Shown piece by piece: positions 7,483 to 15,777 of a DNA stretch of 64,000 bases; position 1 is the first letter of the stretch, and each line of letters starts with the position of its first letter. A model generated the notes under the pieces. It did not search any database. It was not told the origin of the DNA and saw only the letters and a list, made by a program, of their open reading frames with translations. The translations under genes and the position numbers were made by a program. The DNA comes from CAZPMT01 sp964587655 (GTDB taxonomy: Bacteria > Hydrogenedentota > Hydrogenedentia > Hydrogenedentales > SLHB01): contig CAZPMT010000015.1 in NCBI GenBank assembly GCA_964587655.1, forward strand, positions 7,506-71,505, read 5' to 3'.

Positions 7483-9635
7483 TTCCACGCTGCGCACAAC
7501 ATTGGGGGTGGTTCCTGGGTTTGGCGTTGTTGTTGACCGCGTGTTCCTCCATTGCCCCGGAGCCGGGCCGGTATGAGCGTGACGGCAAGTCACATGGCGT
7601 CACCAAGGGAGCCTTTAGGGGCCGCTGGTGGAATTACTACGAGCGAGGGCGATCATTTGCTGATGGGCGCTCTTGGAACGAGGCGGAAGCCGATCTCCGT
7701 ACTGCACTGGGGAAAGCAGCACCACAAGCTCAAGGCGTCGCTGGCTTGTTGAGTCATACGCCCGGCGCCGTGCTGGGAGGTCTTGATCGTGACCAGTTCT
7801 GGCCACGAACGTACGGCATGCACTTCATCCCGGAGTACTTTCCGCACCGCGAGCTGGGCATCGTGTTGCTCGGACAAGGGCGCGCACGAGAGGCCATCGC
7901 CGAACTCGAGACTAGTCTGGCTCAGCAGCCCTCGGCGCGCGGCGCCTACTACTTGAACGAAGCGCGCGCTGCCTACGTGCGATCAAGCAACGGGGATCAT
8001 GCTTCGCCCATCGTCGACATTACTTCGCCGACCGATGGAGCCATTGCCGGCCTTTCAGCCGACGTGGCTGGCGTAGCTCGTGACGACACTTTCGTCAGAC
8101 GCATCATCGTCGGTCAGCATTCTTGTCCTGTGCCTGTCAGCGGCAAGGAAATCCCTTTCAGCCAACGCGTGTCACTGACTCCCGGCACGAACGAAATCCC
8201 GATCACTGTTGAAGACATTGTCGGGAACGTTACAAGCACGCATCTCCAAATCCGGTCGGACGTGGATGGGCCCGTGGTCAGTTTTGATGCGCCTGTCGTG
8301 CTCCCCGGACACGTGATGGGCGTTGTATACGACTCTTCGGGCGTGGCCTCGATGTCTGTTAGCGGCAAACACGCGGAGCTTTCGCCCGCAGCCGGCGGCG
8401 TCATGCGATTTGCTGTTGACCTGGAACGAAGCGATATGGTTGCGCCGGCGGCGTACGAAGCCCGCGACGGTCTGGGAAATACCACCCGCGGTCGCGTTCC
8501 CCTGGATACGCTGCTCGTTTCTGAGTTGAACGACTCAGTCGTTCTTGCGTCCGACGGCTTGAGTACCGTGAATCTTACGCCCACGCTGTTCGGGTTATAT
8601 GCAGGCGCACAGTTGATCGCAGTAGCCGCCAGCGGCGAGGAGAAGTCCGTTCAAGACGGGCCTCGAGTGCGCTTTGCGAATCTCCTGGACGGCCAAAAGT
8701 TTCTTCTCGAGGAAATCGTAGCCAGTGTTGACATTGATGCTCAAACTCCGGTTGTAAGCATCAGCATCAACGGCGCCGCGGTGGACACAATTCCGGGAAG
8801 GACCTCAGTTCGTCTTGCGCGTCGACTGCACCTCGATCCCGGCGTGAACTCTATCGAGGTCCGGGCGGAGGACAGCGGGGGGCGCGAGACCGTATCCAAG
8901 ATCCGCATCGAGAGGCAACTGACCGCGGTCGAACAACAGGCCAGCAAGCTGAGCGTCGCGGTGTTGGGCAACATCCGGGAAGGGAACAGCCCCCAAATCG
9001 AGAACGAGGAGTCGGCCATCGTGGACGAGCTGCTGCGAGCTCTACAGCAATCGGAACGGTTCCTGATGGTTGACCGCTCTCTGTTGCCGGACATTCTCAC
9101 GGAACAACTGCTGAGCGAAGTGCTTGCGTCGAAGAAGGAGCGGCTGGCGCTGCGAAAAGTTATCCCGGCGGAGATATTCCTGATCGGCCGGGTCCGCCGC
9201 GATGCCGACACTATCGAGATCGCCGTCTATGCGATCAGCACGGAGACGTCCGCATTCGTTGGGCGCGCGGATGTGGCCGGCCCGGCCAACGACAGGGACC
9301 AAGTTCGGACGCTAATCTCCGACCTTGCGCTAGCCCTCGTCCAGGCATTTCCGCGAGCGCAAGGAGAGGTAGCCCTCGTGAAACAACACGCGACCATTGC
9401 CACGAATCTAGGCCGGCCCACCGGCGTCCGCGAATCGATGAAACTTGTGGTATTTCGGCCCGGCGCAGACATCACTGACCCTATCACGAAAGAGAGCATC
9501 GGGCGCGACACGGAGATCTTGGGCGAGGCGATCGTCAAGTCCGTAGAAGATGACATGAGCACTGCGGAATGCACTCGGACTCAGGAAGCCGAGGCAAAAC
9601 AGATCCAAGTGGGAGATCTCGTTGTCACGAAATGA
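7479..9635 (+). CDS. Lipoprotein with CsgG-like and FlgT-C-like domains
   Basis: 718 residues; ATG at 7479 overlaps the kinase stop (ATGA). The signal ends in a lipobox, LLLTAC, with Cys22 as the lipidation site, followed by Ser-Ser, which would favour the outer membrane if Lol rules apply. Residues about 40-170 contain a TPR-like segment (FRGRWWNYYERGRSFADGR, HRELGIVLLGQGRAREAI). The middle has three Ig-like beta segments (IVDITSPTDGAIAG, GPVVSFDAPVVLPG, VVSISINGAAVDTI). The C-terminal third is CsgG-like: LSVAVLGNIRE, an oligomer-type helix region, RFLMVDRS, AEIFLIGRVRRDADTIEIAVY, then an FlgT-C-like end (GVRESMKLVVFRPG, ILGEAIVKSV, IQVGDLVV). Shared architecture with the kinase's periplasmic end suggests the two interact. 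Confidence 0.8.
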   Translation: MIPRCAQHWGWFLGLALLLTACSSIAPEPGRYERDGKSHGVTKGAFRGRWWNYYERGRSFADGRSWNEAEADLRTALGKAAPQAQGVAGLLSHTPGAVLGGLDRDQFWPRTYGMHFIPEYFPHRELGIVLLGQGRAREAIAELETSLAQQPSARGAYYLNEARAAYVRSSNGDHASPIVDITSPTDGAIAGLSADVAGVARDDTFVRRIIVGQHSCPVPVSGKEIPFSQRVSLTPGTNEIPITVEDIVGNVTSTHLQIRSDVDGPVVSFDAPVVLPGHVMGVVYDSSGVASMSVSGKHAELSPAAGGVMRFAVDLERSDMVAPAAYEARDGLGNTTRGRVPLDTLLVSELNDSVVLASDGLSTVNLTPTLFGLYAGAQLIAVAASGEEKSVQDGPRVRFANLLDGQKFLLEEIVASVDIDAQTPVVSISINGAAVDTIPGRTSVRLARRLHLDPGVNSIEVRAEDSGGRETVSKIRIERQLTAVEQQASKLSVAVLGNIREGNSPQIENEESAIVDELLRALQQSERFLMVDRSLLPDILTEQLLSEVLASKKERLALRKVIPAEIFLIGRVRRDADTIEIAVYAISTETSAFVGRADVAGPANDRDQVRTLISDLALALVQAFPRAQGEVALVKQHATIATNLGRPTGVRESMKLVVFRPGADITDPITKESIGRDTEILGEAIVKSVEDDMSTAECTRTQEAEAKQIQVGDLVVTK

Positions 9636-11061
9636 TTACAGGCTTGTGTACGTTGTGGCCTGCGCGTGGCTCATATGGGCCGGGCAGAGTAGCGCACAGG
9701 AACTCGAGTTCTCCGTGTCGCCGAGCCCGGTCGGTTCCGGAGCTCGCGCGGCAGGCATGGCCGACGCCTTTGTCGCAGTTGCGGATGACGCGACTGCCGC
9801 CTCATGGAATCCCGCCGGCCTGGTGCAGTTGGAGCGCCCCGAACTCTCGGTCGTCGGGGCGTGGGACATCCTGTCGGAAACTTTTGAGGACAGTGCGTTC
9901 GATCCTGAGTCCTCGAATCACGGCAGTAGCCGCCTGACGCTCAACTACCTGAGCATCGCATATCCACTGCCGTTTCGGATCCTCAACAGAAATGCCTGTC
10001 TCTCGCTGAGCTATCAACGGAAGTACGACTTCTCGCGTTCATTGACTTACGAATCCGATCGTTTCACTACCGGCGGCGCCGGCACGCCATGGACGACGCG
10101 CACCGGAACTCGTTTCGACCAAAGCGGCAGCCTCAGCGCCATTACACTCGCGTATGCGATGGAGGTTACCGGGCGCCTTTCCGTGGGAGGCGCCGTGAAC
10201 ATATGGCGTTCGAGTTTCTTGGGCGACAATGGCTGGACGCAGGACATCGAGTGGAACACGCAGAGCCGATTCGGCTCTTCTGTCACCAACATAGAGCTTG
10301 CACGCCACGAGGAGTACAAGGACTTCAGCGGCGAGAACTTCACCTTCGGCGTCTTGTGGAACGCGTCCCGCAGAGTGACGCTCGGCGCGCGGTACGCAAC
10401 GGCATTCACGGGCCGTGCCGACTACAGCGCTATGGACACCCGGACGTACTGGCCCTCGCCTTCCGTCAACATGCCCGGCGCCGTGCCATCGATCACCGTG
10501 AGCGAGCAACGGGAACGGCGCCGCATCCACTTCCCGGCCTCAATTGCCGTGGGCGCCGCTTACCACGCCAATGAGCGTCTTACGCTTTCCTTCGATGTCA
10601 CCCGGACGGATTGGAGCAGCTTCTATGCGGAGGACGCTCAAGGAAAGCGATTCTCGCTGGTAGACGCGAGCAACGTTGGCGGCTCGGCAAGCCGCTCGCA
10701 TTTCGATCCGACGTACACGATTCGCTTAGGCGCTGAATACGTCTTCAAACCTCAGCATATCGAGGAGGGCATGAGATATCTGTGGTCGTTGCGAGGCGGA
10801 CTCTTCTATGACCAAGAGCCGGCCAGCGGCAAATCGAATGCGGATCGGCTGTATGGGGGGCGCGGCTCCGGAAGCCCTGATAGCTTCTATGGCTTCTCCC
10901 TGGGAGCTGGTCTGCTTGCGCATCGGCGCATCAATTTCGATTTCGCGTATCAACTCCGTTACGGCCCCGGTGTCAACGGCGATTTCATCCAAGGCGTCGA
11001 AGGCTTTGACGAGGATGTCTTGCAGCATCGGTTTCTCTTTTCGACGGTCCTGTATTTTTGA
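9622..11061 (+). CDS. Outer-membrane beta-barrel, OmpP1/FadL/TodX-like
   Basis: 479 residues. The frame begins with TTG at 9622, inside the end of the lipoprotein gene (14-base overlap), reading MSRNDYRLVYVVACAWLIWAG...AQE, a signal peptide. The mature N-terminus SVSPSPVGSGARAAGMADAFVAVADDATAASWNPAGL is the hallmark of the OmpP1/FadL superfamily and of UPF0164 barrels (the GxGARAxxMGxAxxAxADDxxAxxWNPA pattern). Amphipathic strands continue to the C-terminus, which ends HRFLFSTVLYF, an aromatic final strand as expected for BAM-inserted barrels. Third gene of the translationally coupled set, so the barrel probably works with the two CsgG/FlgT-like proteins, perhaps as a passage or anchor for the large surface proteins downstream; this is inferred from order only. 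Confidence 0.8.
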   Translation: MSRNDYRLVYVVACAWLIWAGQSSAQELEFSVSPSPVGSGARAAGMADAFVAVADDATAASWNPAGLVQLERPELSVVGAWDILSETFEDSAFDPESSNHGSSRLTLNYLSIAYPLPFRILNRNACLSLSYQRKYDFSRSLTYESDRFTTGGAGTPWTTRTGTRFDQSGSLSAITLAYAMEVTGRLSVGGAVNIWRSSFLGDNGWTQDIEWNTQSRFGSSVTNIELARHEEYKDFSGENFTFGVLWNASRRVTLGARYATAFTGRADYSAMDTRTYWPSPSVNMPGAVPSITVSEQRERRRIHFPASIAVGAAYHANERLTLSFDVTRTDWSSFYAEDAQGKRFSLVDASNVGGSASRSHFDPTYTIRLGAEYVFKPQHIEEGMRYLWSLRGGLFYDQEPASGKSNADRLYGGRGSGSPDSFYGFSLGAGLLAHRRINFDFAYQLRYGPGVNGDFIQGVEGFDEDVLQHRFLFSTVLYF

Positions 11062-11086
11062 ACGAGTCGACCTTAGTGGAAGGCCA

Positions 11087-11120
11087 GACGCAAGCACCTG
11101 AAAGGTTTCTCCCGTCTAAT
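11087..11120 (+). promoter_or_regulatory. ECF-type promoter candidate upstream of the first surface protein
   Basis: GACGCAAGCA (11087-11096), 17 bases, then GTCTAAT (11114-11120). The same two blocks at exactly the same spacing occur at 15679-15712 before the second surface gene. GTCTAA resembles the -10 of many extracytoplasmic-function sigma factors. About 195 bases precede the start codon. Confidence 0.45.
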
Positions 11121-11314
11121 AAAGCGGAAGTGGGAAATCGGATGGGCATCAGGACCAAACAGGCAGGGGAAAAAGAACCCATGAAAACCAGGACGCGAAA
11201 CGATACAGGGCGTCGAAATACCGCTGAACATGCCGCGGGAGCATGCGTGCAACGCGGCTGATATTCTGTTTTCAGGATTGGCGAGAAGGACTTTGACACG
11301 AGGAGGAACGAGTC

Positions 11315-14300
11315 ATGAGAACAAGTCACAGAGTTGCCGGAGTTGTTCAAGGAACCCAACAAGGCTGCGGGATTTTCAAGCTCTTGGGTGTGTTCCTGCT
11401 ATTGGCCGCAGTGGGAATTGCTTACCCAAATTCCGCCTTTGCCCAAGCGAAAGCCGACCGGGGAGAGATCCACTCCGGAGAGACAGTTACCGGCACGTTG
11501 CAGAGGGGACAGGCCGATTCCTTCTACTTCGGAGGAACGCAGGGGCAAGGCCTTCACATTGAAATGGCAAGCATCCGGGTTATCGATGGCAGTTTCTACC
11601 CACACGTTTTCGTATACAAACCCGACGGGAAGCTTGCGGGATCCCAAGGAACAACTGGCTTCACTAAGATCCAAGACCTTGCCATCGACCAGAGCGGCAC
11701 GTGGTCTATCGTTGCCGCCAATGACGCGTTGGGTGCGGGAGAGTATGGTCTGTCACTTGTGGTCACTGGTGGAGGCTTGTCGTGGCCACCCGAATCCGAG
11801 GGTGGGCCGATTGCCTCCGGACAGACTTACTCGTGCTCACTTGCGGTTCGCGGCGACACCGATGCCTTCGCCTTCCACGGGAAGACCGGTCAAGGAGTCC
11901 ATATTGAAATGGCCGCGATCCAATCGACAGATTCGTTCTATCCGCAGTTGTACCTGTACGGTCCGAACGGGCATCTCGCCGTTTCACGAGGGACAACGGG
12001 ACTGACCAAAATCGAGGAGTTCGTGATTAACGAAACAGGAGTCTGGACGATTGTAGTCTCGAGTTTTGCACTGGGTACGGGTACATATGGGTTAAGCCTT
12101 GTCATCGCACCTGGTGCAACGTCCCGTCCTCCCGAATCCGAAGGCGGCGAGATCGGCATGGGAAGGACGTTCGCATGCTCTATCGACCCACGGGGGGATA
12201 CCGATGCGTTTACCTTCTACGGTCAGCCCAGTCAGGGAGTGTTTGTGGAGATGGCCCCTGACGGCACTCTCGAAGGCAGTTTCTACCCTCAGCTATTCCT
12301 CTACCGTCCTGACGGCACTTTGGCGACATCTCGAGGCACAACATCTATCACGAGAATCGAGAACTTCCTTCTGGACCAAGCGGGGATGTGGACCGTGGTA
12401 TCGGCCAGTTTTGCGCTTGGTACCGGGAGTTATCGGGTATCGATTACGCGCGTCCCCCCCACTCCTCCTGGAGGAATCGCCAACCTCCTTCCAGCGGATC
12501 AGAGTTCGATCTGCGGTGGCAGCGGCGGATTCAGTTGGGATGCAGTGACTGATGCGACGTCATATGACGTGTACTTCGGGGAAAACGTAATCCAGCCTCT
12601 TGTTCGCATCGGAGAAGCGTTAACCTCGACGAGCTTGGCATTTCCATCTATGGACGCCGGCAAGGTGTACTACTGGCAGGTCATCGCACACACGCCCGAG
12701 ATGGATATTCCCAGTGCTATCCAGTGGTTCCAGATGATCGAAGGGACGATGGCACTGGCTGTGAGCACGAATGTATTGAACATCTCAGCAGAGAGCGGCT
12801 CGGGTTCTTTCACGGTGACGAACAGCGGCGGGTGCGGGGATATGCAGTGGACCGCGTCGGAGTCGTGTGATTGGGTCACCATCGATCCTTCGAACGGGTC
12901 GAGCACCGGCGAAGAGGATGCCGTCACGGTTACCTTTGAAGCCAATCCTAGCTGCGAACCGCGGACCTGCGAGATCACGGTAGAGGCGCCTGGCGCTCAA
13001 GGATCGCCGCAGACGGTTACACTGACGCAGGCGGGAGCGGCGCCGATTCTCATAGTTGCGCCTGGCAATCGGAACGTCGGCCCCGCCGCAGGCACGACGT
13101 CGTTCGAGATCTCGAGCAGCACTTGCAGCACGTTCAACTGGACCGCTGCAGTGGATTCGGCTGACACGTGGTTGATCATAGATCAAGACGCCGGTGCGGG
13201 GAATGCGACGTTGACAGCGAACTTCGGGGCAAACGATACGCTTGACCAGCGCGTCGGACAGATTACCGTGACATCCGACGGCGCTTCGGGAAGCCCAAAG
13301 ACGGTGACAGTCACCCAGGCAGCCGGGGTGGCGATCCTGAGTGTAACGCCTGAAACGCCATTGGAATCGTCCGGCCCTATGGGCGGGCCTTTTGATCCCG
13401 GTTACGTGAACTACGTCCTTCAGAACATCGGCACCGCCAGCTTGCAGTACAACATCACAAAGACTCAACCCTGGGTGGGGTTCAAATTGGAGCCGAATGC
13501 CCTGCTCGACAGCATTGTCGCCGGGACGTTGGCATCCGCTGCGGCGGTCACCGTCGGCGTCTATGTTGACGAGGCGGCAGCAGTCCTTCTTCCGGCTGGC
13601 GAGTATGCGGACGTGGTCTCCTTCAGCAATCTGTCCGGTGAGGGAAATGCGGTGCGCGATGTGCTCCTGACTATTGGAGAGGGGGAAGGCGAAGGCGAGG
13701 GAGAAGGAGAAGGTGAAGGAGAAGGCGAGGGAGAGGGAGAGGGTGAAGGTGAAGGTGAAGGCGAAGGAGAGGGCGAAGGCGAAGGCGAGGGCGAGGGTGA
13801 AGGAGAAGGAGAGTGCCTGGAAGCGCCGGCAGCCCCGACGGGCCTGCGTGTTCTAGCAGGCGCTGGACAGGTGCTGGTGACGTGGGACGCAAACCTCGAA
13901 TGGGACATCGCCGGATACAACGTGTATCGGAGCGACAACGAGGGGGGCCCGTTCACCATATTGAATGATGCGCCTGTGACCGAAACGAGGTATGTGGATA
14001 CGGACGTGGTGGCAGATCAGACCTATTGTTACGAGGTGGCTGCGGTCGACCGGTGTGATCTGGAAAGCGAACCCGTTGGGCCTTCGTGCACCGACGGCAA
14101 GATCGTGATCTGGCTGCCGGACGTCTCGACGGACCTCGATGTCTGCACGCGTATCCCGATCAACGTCCGGAATGCGGCCGGCATCAACCCGTACGGCCTT
14201 GATATCGACCTGTTCTTCGATCCGATGTTGGTTGATCCAAGCCAACTCGTCGTGGAACGGACGGCGATCACGTCGCACGTAGCGTTCTTCAATCATTCGG

Positions 14301-15511
14301 AGGAAGGGCGGCTCCGCATCTCCGGTATTGGCGAGGCGGATACGTTGGTGGGCGAAGGCCACCTGTTTGACATATACGTTTGCGCGAAGTCGAGCGCGGA
14401 AGAAGGCGACTGTATGGACATGTGGTTCAATCTAGTCAAGTTCTACGACGCGCAACCGCTGCTGCTGCCCACGGACTACTCCGACCACGGCGCGTTCTGC
14501 ATCAACGAGCAGTGTCAGTTGGGCGACCTGAACTTCGACCGCGTCGTGGACAGTGCGGACGTGATCATCTGCCTTCAAGTCGCGGTTGGTCTCGTCGAAT
14601 GGGTGCCGGAGGACTGCCGTTGGGAGTCGGGTGACTTGAACGGCGACGGCGTCATAGACAGCGCGGACGCGATTATGATTCAGCGGTTGGCGGTCGGATT
14701 GCCGCAGAATCCGCCGCAGCAGGGCGAGAAGGCCGTGGGTATCGAGGGCCTGACCCTGAAGTCCCTGCTGATGGAGAAGGACGCGCTGACCGTCGCTGTC
14801 GGCGAGGCGCAGGGCGGCGTGGGCCGGATCGTGGAAGTGCCGGTCAGCATAACGAATCCCGCGGGAGTGAGTGGTCTCGGCTTTACCCTAAGCTACCCGC
14901 CCGAATCGGGTATCGAACTGAAGGACGTTGTGCCGGGTACGCTTATCCCCGACCTGGCGGTCGTCGTGGCACAGACAGATGGCGCCGCGAAGAGCCTGGC
15001 GCCGGGCACGCCGTTGCTGCTGGTGAACAAAGGAGACGGCTTCGCAAAGATCGCTGTCTCGAAGCCCGAAGCCCTCGGCGATGCCGCGAAAGAAGCTGAC
15101 GGGAGCCTGTTCAAACTCCGCTTCCAGATCACTTCAAAGGCGGAGCTTGGGACTATCCCGATCCGTATCAACGCTCTCGATCTCAAGGGTCAGTTCGGCG
15201 ACAGCTTCGCGTGGTACGCGACACCGCTCCGCTCTGACGGACAAATCACCGTCGTTTGCGACAACCCGTTCGGCTGCTGTCCGGACAAGTTGGCAATGGC
15301 CGCGCTCTGGAACGTCAAGGGCGATCCGGGCCAGACGAACGAGCTGGTTTTCGGCCCGGAAGAAGCAAGAACAATGACCGCAGGCGTCGCAGGCGCCAAA
15401 GGAGACATAACTGTGCTGCTCTTCGCGGCAGCGGGCCTTGCTGTAGCGGGCGCCGCGCGAAGCCACCGTGTGGTCGGCAAGCGAACGATGCGCAGTCGCA
15501 GAGCGAAATAG
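11315..15511 (+). CDS. Giant surface protein: PPC-like x3, Ig/BACON, (GE)23 linker, FN3, cohesin-dockerin-cohesin
   Basis: 1398 residues; ATG at 11315 with AGGAGG at 11301-11306. After a signal peptide ending AFAQA come three repeats of about 110 residues (GxIxSGxTxxxxLxxGxxDxFxF...GTWSIVxANDALGxGEYGLSLV) that look like PPC/DVUA0089-type domains. Next is an Ig/FN3-like unit (SICGGSGGFSWDAVTDATSYDVYFG), two BACON-like domains ending in VTLTQAG and VTVTQAAG, a linker of 23 Gly-Glu pairs, an FN3 domain (PTGLRVLAGAGQVLVTWDAN), a cohesin-like domain, two dockerin-like EF loops (GDLNFDRVVDSADV, GDLNGDGVIDSADAI), a second cohesin-like domain and a C-terminal hydrophobic segment with a basic tail (GAKGDITVLLFAAAGLAVAG...RSRRAK). 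The whole C-terminal third is shared with the next gene. Likely an anchored adhesin or scaffold. Confidence 0.8.
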   Translation: MRTSHRVAGVVQGTQQGCGIFKLLGVFLLLAAVGIAYPNSAFAQAKADRGEIHSGETVTGTLQRGQADSFYFGGTQGQGLHIEMASIRVIDGSFYPHVFVYKPDGKLAGSQGTTGFTKIQDLAIDQSGTWSIVAANDALGAGEYGLSLVVTGGGLSWPPESEGGPIASGQTYSCSLAVRGDTDAFAFHGKTGQGVHIEMAAIQSTDSFYPQLYLYGPNGHLAVSRGTTGLTKIEEFVINETGVWTIVVSSFALGTGTYGLSLVIAPGATSRPPESEGGEIGMGRTFACSIDPRGDTDAFTFYGQPSQGVFVEMAPDGTLEGSFYPQLFLYRPDGTLATSRGTTSITRIENFLLDQAGMWTVVSASFALGTGSYRVSITRVPPTPPGGIANLLPADQSSICGGSGGFSWDAVTDATSYDVYFGENVIQPLVRIGEALTSTSLAFPSMDAGKVYYWQVIAHTPEMDIPSAIQWFQMIEGTMALAVSTNVLNISAESGSGSFTVTNSGGCGDMQWTASESCDWVTIDPSNGSSTGEEDAVTVTFEANPSCEPRTCEITVEAPGAQGSPQTVTLTQAGAAPILIVAPGNRNVGPAAGTTSFEISSSTCSTFNWTAAVDSADTWLIIDQDAGAGNATLTANFGANDTLDQRVGQITVTSDGASGSPKTVTVTQAAGVAILSVTPETPLESSGPMGGPFDPGYVNYVLQNIGTASLQYNITKTQPWVGFKLEPNALLDSIVAGTLASAAAVTVGVYVDEAAAVLLPAGEYADVVSFSNLSGEGNAVRDVLLTIGEGEGEGEGEGEGEGEGEGEGEGEGEGEGEGEGEGEGEGEGEGEGECLEAPAAPTGLRVLAGAGQVLVTWDANLEWDIAGYNVYRSDNEGGPFTILNDAPVTETRYVDTDVVADQTYCYEVAAVDRCDLESEPVGPSCTDGKIVIWLPDVSTDLDVCTRIPINVRNAAGINPYGLDIDLFFDPMLVDPSQLVVERTAITSHVAFFNHSEEGRLRISGIGEADTLVGEGHLFDIYVCAKSSAEEGDCMDMWFNLVKFYDAQPLLLPTDYSDHGAFCINEQCQLGDLNFDRVVDSADVIICLQVAVGLVEWVPEDCRWESGDLNGDGVIDSADAIMIQRLAVGLPQNPPQQGEKAVGIEGLTLKSLLMEKDALTVAVGEAQGGVGRIVEVPVSITNPAGVSGLGFTLSYPPESGIELKDVVPGTLIPDLAVVVAQTDGAAKSLAPGTPLLLVNKGDGFAKIAVSKPEALGDAAKEADGSLFKLRFQITSKAELGTIPIRINALDLKGQFGDSFAWYATPLRSDGQITVVCDNPFGCCPDKLAMAALWNVKGDPGQTNELVFGPEEARTMTAGVAGAKGDITVLLFAAAGLAVAGAARSHRVVGKRTMRSRRAK
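13676..13813 (+). repeat. (Gly-Glu)23 linker-coding tract
   Basis: 46 codons encode 23 uninterrupted Gly-Glu pairs, using mixed GGN and GAA/GAG codons, so the protein repeat is kept while the DNA is not a simple tandem repeat. Shorter GE linkers occur at about 18556-18591 and 24203-24222 in the next two surface genes. Confidence 0.95.
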
Positions 15512-15526
15512 TCAGTTGAAAAAGTA

Positions 15527-15551
15527 GGGGCGGCTTTTCCAAAGCCGCCCC
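15527..15551. repeat. Intergenic hairpin, 11-bp stem
   Basis: GGGGCGGCTTT and AAAGCCGCCCC around a TCC loop, 15 bases after the stop of the first surface gene and followed by no T-run on the + strand; read leftwards it is followed by TACTTTTTC. Might end transcription or belong to the repeat family seen at 15608 and 34254. Confidence 0.6.
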
Positions 15552-15607
15552 AGACACAACACTTGACCCAGGTCATGTGGAAAAGGCTGGATTTATGGCG
15601 GCACGCG

Positions 15608-15633
15608 GGGCCGGTTTACGGAGAAACCGGCCC
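15608..15633. repeat. Intergenic palindromic repeat (GGCCGGTTT family)
   Basis: GGGCCGGTTT and AAACCGGCCC around ACGGAG, followed by TACT. The right half, GGAGAAACCGGCCCTACT, recurs exactly at 34303-34320, also next to a gene end, so this is a dispersed repeat and not just a terminator. Confidence 0.65.
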
Positions 15634-15678
15634 TACTCAAGCTTCGGATGTCTTGGTTCAGAGGTTCACCCCGAGGCA

Positions 15679-15712
15679 AACGCAAGCAGGTGAGTCGTGA
15701 AGATCGTCTAAT
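15679..15712 (+). promoter_or_regulatory. ECF-type promoter candidate upstream of the second surface protein
   Basis: AACGCAAGCA (15679-15688), 17 bases, GTCTAAT (15706-15712): the same blocks and spacing as at 11087-11120. It lies 66 bases before the ATG at 15778, which has GGGAGG in front. Confidence 0.45.
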
Positions 15713-15777
15713 CATAGTGAAAGCACGGGAAGACGGGAACAGCGGGTAGGAACAAACGAAAAGGGAGGATAACGAAC

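Noticed and set aside
13676..13813. GAGGGCGAAGG-like DNA as a VNTR or CRISPR-like array
   Set aside because: The repetition is at protein level (Gly-Glu) with mixed codons; no constant DNA unit and no spacers.
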